Below are positions 60,625 through 64,000 of a stretch of 64,000 bases of DNA, piece by piece. Position 1 is the stretch's first letter. Each line of letters begins with the position of its first letter. Below the pieces are notes generated by a model, which did not search any database, was not told the DNA's origin, and saw nothing but the letters and a program-made list of their open reading frames with translations. The position numbers and the translations under genes are program-made. This DNA comes from UBA2377 sp964525935 (GTDB lineage: Bacteria; Verrucomicrobiota; Verrucomicrobiia; Opitutales; Opitutaceae), in assembly GCA_964525935.1 (NCBI GenBank), contig CAZGJZ010000004.1:456872-520871 (forward strand). Direction: 5' to 3'.

Positions 60625-62040
60625 ATGAAATCCTGGTTTTCCCGCCGTCTTCTGCCCGTAGTGATTCTCGGTTCGATGCTCATCGGACCGGCCCAAGCCA
60701 AAGACGCGGAGCGCAGTTCCGCCAAGCCGGATCTTCGTATCGATCCGACGCCGTTGAATGACAGCAAGGCCTCTGTCGTCATGAGCTACGCGGATGTGGT
60801 TGAGCCGGTGCAAAAAGCGGTGGTCTCAGTTTACTCGACCAAGATTGTCGCACAGCGCGTAGCGCCCAATCCCATGCTCCGTCAGTTTTTTGGCGACATC
60901 CCCGATCAAACGCGTGAGCGAAAAGAGGAAGGACTCGGCTCGGGCGTTATTGTTTCGGCCAACGGTTACATCATCACCAATAACCACGTTGTGGAAGGAG
61001 CCGACGAACTCAGCGTGTTGCTGCCCGATGAACGCGAATACAAGGCCAAGCTTATCGGCGCCGATCCCAAGACGGATGTGGCGGTGATCAAGATTGAGGC
61101 GGAAAATCTTCCCACGGTGACGCTCGCCGACAGCGACAAGCTGAGGGTGGGGGACGTGGTGTTCGCTGTCGGTAATCCCTTGGGCGTCGGCCAAACCGTG
61201 ACGATGGGCATCGTCTCGGCCAAGGGTCGCAACAAGCTCGGCCTGCTGGAGAATGTCCAAGGTTATGAGGATTTCATCCAGACTGACGCGGCCATCAACA
61301 TGGGCAACTCGGGCGGTGCGTTGATCGACGCCAAGGGCCGGCTCGTCGGCATTAACAGCGCGATTGTTTCGACGACACGCGGCAATATCGGCATTGGTTT
61401 TGCGATCCCGGTGAATCTGGCTTCCTCGATCATGCACAGCCTGATCGAAACCGGTATCGTTGCGCGCGGTTATCTCGGCGTCATCACGGAATCGGTTACC
61501 CCTGAAATCGCCGAGAGTCTCGGTTTGTCGAAGGACACCAAGGGTGTCGCGATTGCCGATATCACGCCCGGCAGCCCGGCGGAGAAGGCTGGACTCAAGC
61601 GCACCGACATTATTCTAGCCGTCAACGGCCGCAATGTCAGTTCGCTGGAAGACCTGCGCCTCACGATTGCACAGTCGGTGCCAGGCTCGAAAGTTATCCT
61701 AAAAATTGTGCGCGACGGCAAAGAGAGCGCGATGGATGTTACTCTTGGCACGCTGGCCGAAAAGCCCAACGAACTGCTGCCCGGTGTCGAGGTGAGCCAG
61801 CTGACGGATGAGTGGCGCCGGCGGTTGAACGTGGACCCGCGCGTCACCGGTTTGGTGATTACGGACGTCGAGGAGAAATCGGCCTACGCCGATCGCTTGG
61901 TGGCTAATGTTGTCATCATCGAAATCAACCGCGTGGCAGTGACCGATGTCGCGGGTGCCAAGGCGCAGCTACAAGAAGGACGCAATCTTCTGTTGGTCTA
62001 CTTCCGCGGTGGTTACCGTTATGTGACAGTTACGAAGTAA
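60625..62040 (+). CDS. HtrA/Deg-family periplasmic serine protease, 471 aa
   Basis: Signal peptide (RRLLPVVILGSMLIGPAQA), trypsin-like domain with triad His121 (IITNNHVVEGADE), Asp151 (KTDVAVIKIE) and Ser229 (NMGNSGGALID), then two PDZ domains (~270-365, GYLGVITESVTPEIAESLGL; ~375-470). Degrades or refolds damaged envelope proteins. Fits beside the BamA/Skp genes. Start ATG 60625; a 51-bp longer frame lacks a signal peptide. Confidence 0.92.
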   Translation: MKSWFSRRLLPVVILGSMLIGPAQAKDAERSSAKPDLRIDPTPLNDSKASVVMSYADVVEPVQKAVVSVYSTKIVAQRVAPNPMLRQFFGDIPDQTRERKEEGLGSGVIVSANGYIITNNHVVEGADELSVLLPDEREYKAKLIGADPKTDVAVIKIEAENLPTVTLADSDKLRVGDVVFAVGNPLGVGQTVTMGIVSAKGRNKLGLLENVQGYEDFIQTDAAINMGNSGGALIDAKGRLVGINSAIVSTTRGNIGIGFAIPVNLASSIMHSLIETGIVARGYLGVITESVTPEIAESLGLSKDTKGVAIADITPGSPAEKAGLKRTDIILAVNGRNVSSLEDLRLTIAQSVPGSKVILKIVRDGKESAMDVTLGTLAEKPNELLPGVEVSQLTDEWRRRLNVDPRVTGLVITDVEEKSAYADRLVANVVIIEINRVAVTDVAGAKAQLQEGRNLLLVYFRGGYRYVTVTK

Positions 62041-62070
62041 GTGTAATCTGACTCCGCACCTAAATTCGCT

Positions 62071-62105
62071 GGCGTGATCCCTGTCGGGGTCACGCCTTTT
62101 TGTTT
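62071..62105 (+). terminator. Intrinsic terminator after the HtrA gene
   Basis: GGCGTGATCCC/GGGGTCACGCC stem (one G-T pair), loop TGTC, then TTTTTG. It reaches 3 bp from the convergent pyrE stop. Confidence 0.88.
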
Positions 62106-62107
62106 GG

Positions 62108-62677
62108 TCAGCTTCCCGGTTTTTGGACGGGAAGGGCGGCGAGCGCGGGCGGCAGCGCATCCGCGGCGTAGGTCGGGAAACTTAATTCAAGCAAGGAGAT
62201 GGCTGGCACGTCAAAGCGCACGCTGCCTGCACTGCGATCGACAAGCATGGCGACCGCCGCCGGCGTGCCGCCGGCTTGGCGCACGATGTCGAGACACTCC
62301 AGCACGCGACCGCCGCGAGTGACCACGTCTTCGACGATGAGCACGCGTTCTTGCGGTGCGAAGGTGAATCCGCGGCGCAATACCAGCACGTTGTTCTCCT
62401 TCTCCGCGAAAATGTAGCGCGACTTCGTCTGGCGGGCGACTTCCTGCCCGATCACGAGGCCACCCATCGCGGGGGCCAGCACAGTGGTGAAGGTGTGGCC
62501 TTTGAGTTTGGCGGCGAGCAGGGCGGCGAGACGCTCAATGGCATCCATGTGCTGGCACACTTGAGCGCATTGGAAGTAGTGCCCGCTATGAAGACCCGAG
62601 CGCAGCACGAAATGGCCCTGCAGTAAGGCGCGGGTGCGGGTAAAGATGTCGAGAACCTCCTGTTGCGTGGAATCCAT
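62108..62677 (-). CDS. pyrE: Orotate phosphoribosyltransferase, 189 aa
   Basis: Converts orotate plus PRPP to OMP in pyrimidine synthesis. FVLRSGLHSGHYFQCAQV at the N-terminus, the loop AEKENNVLVLRRGF, and the PRPP motif VLIVEDVVTRGGRVLE. Start ATG 62677 (MDSTQQEVLDIF); an in-frame ATG at 62695 adds six residues. Divergent from the HTH-MBL gene. Confidence 0.92.
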   Translation of the reverse strand: MDSTQQEVLDIFTRTRALLQGHFVLRSGLHSGHYFQCAQVCQHMDAIERLAALLAAKLKGHTFTTVLAPAMGGLVIGQEVARQTKSRYIFAEKENNVLVLRRGFTFAPQERVLIVEDVVTRGGRVLECLDIVRQAGGTPAAVAMLVDRSAGSVRFDVPAISLLELSFPTYAADALPPALAALPVQKPGS

Positions 62678-62753
62678 GGTGCGACGTTGAGTCAACCGGC
62701 CGAAAAAACAAAATCATTTTGCGCGGGCGTGGCTTTGGGTATTGGCTAGCGGG

Positions 62754-63599
62754 GTGCCAAAGAACGCGGTCCCGCTGGAAGATGAATTGGGCGATGTGCT
62801 TGAAAAAGCCCTGCGCCGGGCGGATTTGCCTGTCGAGGAGGCAGCGCGACGGGCTGGCGTGCCTCTCTCTCGCTTGCTGGATGCCATCGACTACCGCAGC
62901 GATCTTACTTGTAGCGAACTCGGCCGGATCGCTGCCGTGCTGGAACTGAACGAGGTCGGATTGTGTGCGCTGGCCGAGGGTAAGTATCCCCTGCCGGAGG
63001 TCGAGGCCCTGCCGTTCTGCGTGCATGCGTTGCGGATGCCGCACGGGATCGGCGTGGCCAACGCTTACGTCATTTCCGAATGCGGCTCCGGTCGCGGAAT
63101 ACTCTTCGATGTCGGTCCGAGTATCGATGCCTTGCTCGCTGTGTGGCCAACGGGGATTCCGAGAATCGATGCAGTTTTTCTCACGCATGTTGAATCCGAG
63201 CACACCGGCAGCCTTTGCGATGTGGTGAAGCAGTTCGGCGACATCCCGGCCTACAATCCCGCTGGCGTGACCGAGCCTTGCGGCCGGGCCATCGTTGAGC
63301 CGGCGGTGGTCACGATCGGCGCCTTGACCATCACGGTCCTGAGCACTCCGGGCCATGCTGTGGCGCATAACTGTTATGTTGTGCGATCGCGAATAGCGGC
63401 GGGCGGGGCCGCGTTACTGATCGCAGGTGACCTGATTTTTGCAGGTTCGGCAGGTGGCGGCTACTACTGCGAGACTCAGTCACGCCAGCAACTCGCACGG
63501 GTGATGGGATTGGTGCCACCGAACACCTTGATTGCGCCTGGCCATGGTCCCTTGACCACGGTGGCTAACGAACGCCGATATAATCCGTTCGTGAACTGA
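62754..63599 (+). CDS. HTH-domain protein with metallo-beta-lactamase fold and diiron-like ligands, 281 aa
   Basis: N-terminal Cro/CI-like helix-turn-helix (~17-65: VEEAARRAGVPLSRLLDAI, LTCSELGRIAAVLEL), then an MBL fold (~90-275). The metal motif reads FLTHVESEHTGS: His145, Glu147, Glu149, His150. Ordinary zinc MBLs have HxHxDH; flavodiiron and ODP-type oxygen-binding proteins have HxExD. Further ligands fit His201 (STPGHA), Asp226 (IAGDLIF) and His264 (APGHGP). A DNA-binding O2/NO or redox sensor is a reasonable inference; a hydrolase is the alternative. Start GTG 62754; a TTG at 62742 is possible. Confidence 0.75.
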   Translation: MPKNAVPLEDELGDVLEKALRRADLPVEEAARRAGVPLSRLLDAIDYRSDLTCSELGRIAAVLELNEVGLCALAEGKYPLPEVEALPFCVHALRMPHGIGVANAYVISECGSGRGILFDVGPSIDALLAVWPTGIPRIDAVFLTHVESEHTGSLCDVVKQFGDIPAYNPAGVTEPCGRAIVEPAVVTIGALTITVLSTPGHAVAHNCYVVRSRIAAGGAALLIAGDLIFAGSAGGGYYCETQSRQQLARVMGLVPPNTLIAPGHGPLTTVANERRYNPFVN

Positions 63600-63780
63600 C
63601 TGAGTGAAACGCATCTCGCGCACCTGACTGGGGTAAGGGCCTGTCTGCTCAATGATTCAGTGGGGCTTGGGGCTGAGGATTTCTACAGAAGAGAATCCAG
63701 CGGCATCGTGCTTAGGTGTGTAGAATGGAAATGGAAGTTGACAACCCTCTCGGGATTATGAGTTTTTCAACTTTCCGCTT

Positions 63781-63855
<75 letters not shown>

Positions 63856-63929
63856 ATTTCGCTTAGTTTAACATCGGATAGGGTGGGGTTCTTTCTAAAT
63901 TTGTTCAGCAGCGCTGCAGTTTTTTCTGT

Positions 63930-64000
63930 GCCGGCGTAGCTCAATGGTAGAGCACCTGTTTTGTAAACAGGCGGTTGCGGGTTCGAATCCCATCGCCGGC
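63930..64000 (+). tRNA. tRNA-Thr (UGU), 3' end at window edge
   Basis: Acceptor GCCGGCG pairs with CGCCGGC at the very end of the window. Anticodon stem CCTGT/ACAGG encloses TTTGTAA, anticodon TGT. T-arm GCGGGTTCGAATCCCAT fits. Discriminator and CCA lie beyond base 64000. Confidence 0.92.

Overview
This is a GC-rich bacterial chromosome segment (by eye well above 60% G+C) with no IS, phage or CRISPR signature. Gene content (BamA-OmpH-LpxD outer-membrane block, fused CcoNO oxidase, NirK-cytochrome fusion, cyclic glucan synthase, dikinase with a Lys/Ala-rich leader) and abundant short dispersed palindromes and purine-rich repeats between genes suggest a Gram-negative Verrucomicrobiota, most like Opitutaceae. 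That placement is inference; no rRNA is present.

Layout. 1-9.5 kb: a truncated thioredoxin-like protein, two Sel1-repeat proteins around pyruvate phosphate dikinase (ppdK), TatC, and two small membrane proteins. 9.5-19.9 kb: Xaa-Pro peptidase, PafA-like phosphatase, a sugar-acid cassette (SMP-30 lactonase, SDR, galactonate-dehydratase-like enolase), a DUF2314 lipoprotein, a three-part E1alpha-E1beta-lipoyl 2-oxoacid dehydrogenase fusion, and another SDR.

19.9-36.3 kb is a respiratory island. It holds a complete minus-strand cbb3 oxidase operon (ccoS, ccoNO, ccoQ, monoheme ccoP, ccoG, a 54-residue membrane protein, a TauE/SafE-type transporter, ccoI). Next come a Cys-rich unknown protein, a PocR-AraC regulator, the RIC Fe-S repair protein, a Crp/Fnr regulator, CopD, DUF2249, SCO, a NirV-like protein, NirK fused to cytochrome c, YwiC and a universal stress protein. 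FNR-type boxes lie before nirK and ric, so oxygen-limited respiration, nitrite reduction and NO-damage repair look co-regulated.

36.4-41.4 kb: a CHASE3-PAS sensor without output domain, a transglutaminase-like protease, a voltage-gated-type K+ channel, and xylitol dehydrogenase plus L-xylulose reductase. 41.8-50.6 kb: one 2891-residue cyclic beta-1,2-glucan synthase and a 57-residue charged protein.

50.7-64 kb is housekeeping: tRNA-Asn, L25, Pth, S6, SSB, L9, DnaB, BamA, OmpH/Skp, LpxD, Prs, an HtrA protease, PyrE, an HTH plus metallo-beta-lactamase-fold protein with a diiron-like ligand pattern, tRNA-Lys and tRNA-Thr.

The best leads for new biology are the HTH/diiron-like MBL protein (62.8 kb), the dehydrogenase fusion with the same dispersed repeat at both domain junctions (16.6 and 17.7 kb), a shared GSGCATATYTTGNCC motif in two respiratory/stress promoter regions, and a 19-bp TGTAAC-N7-GTTACA palindrome found twice.
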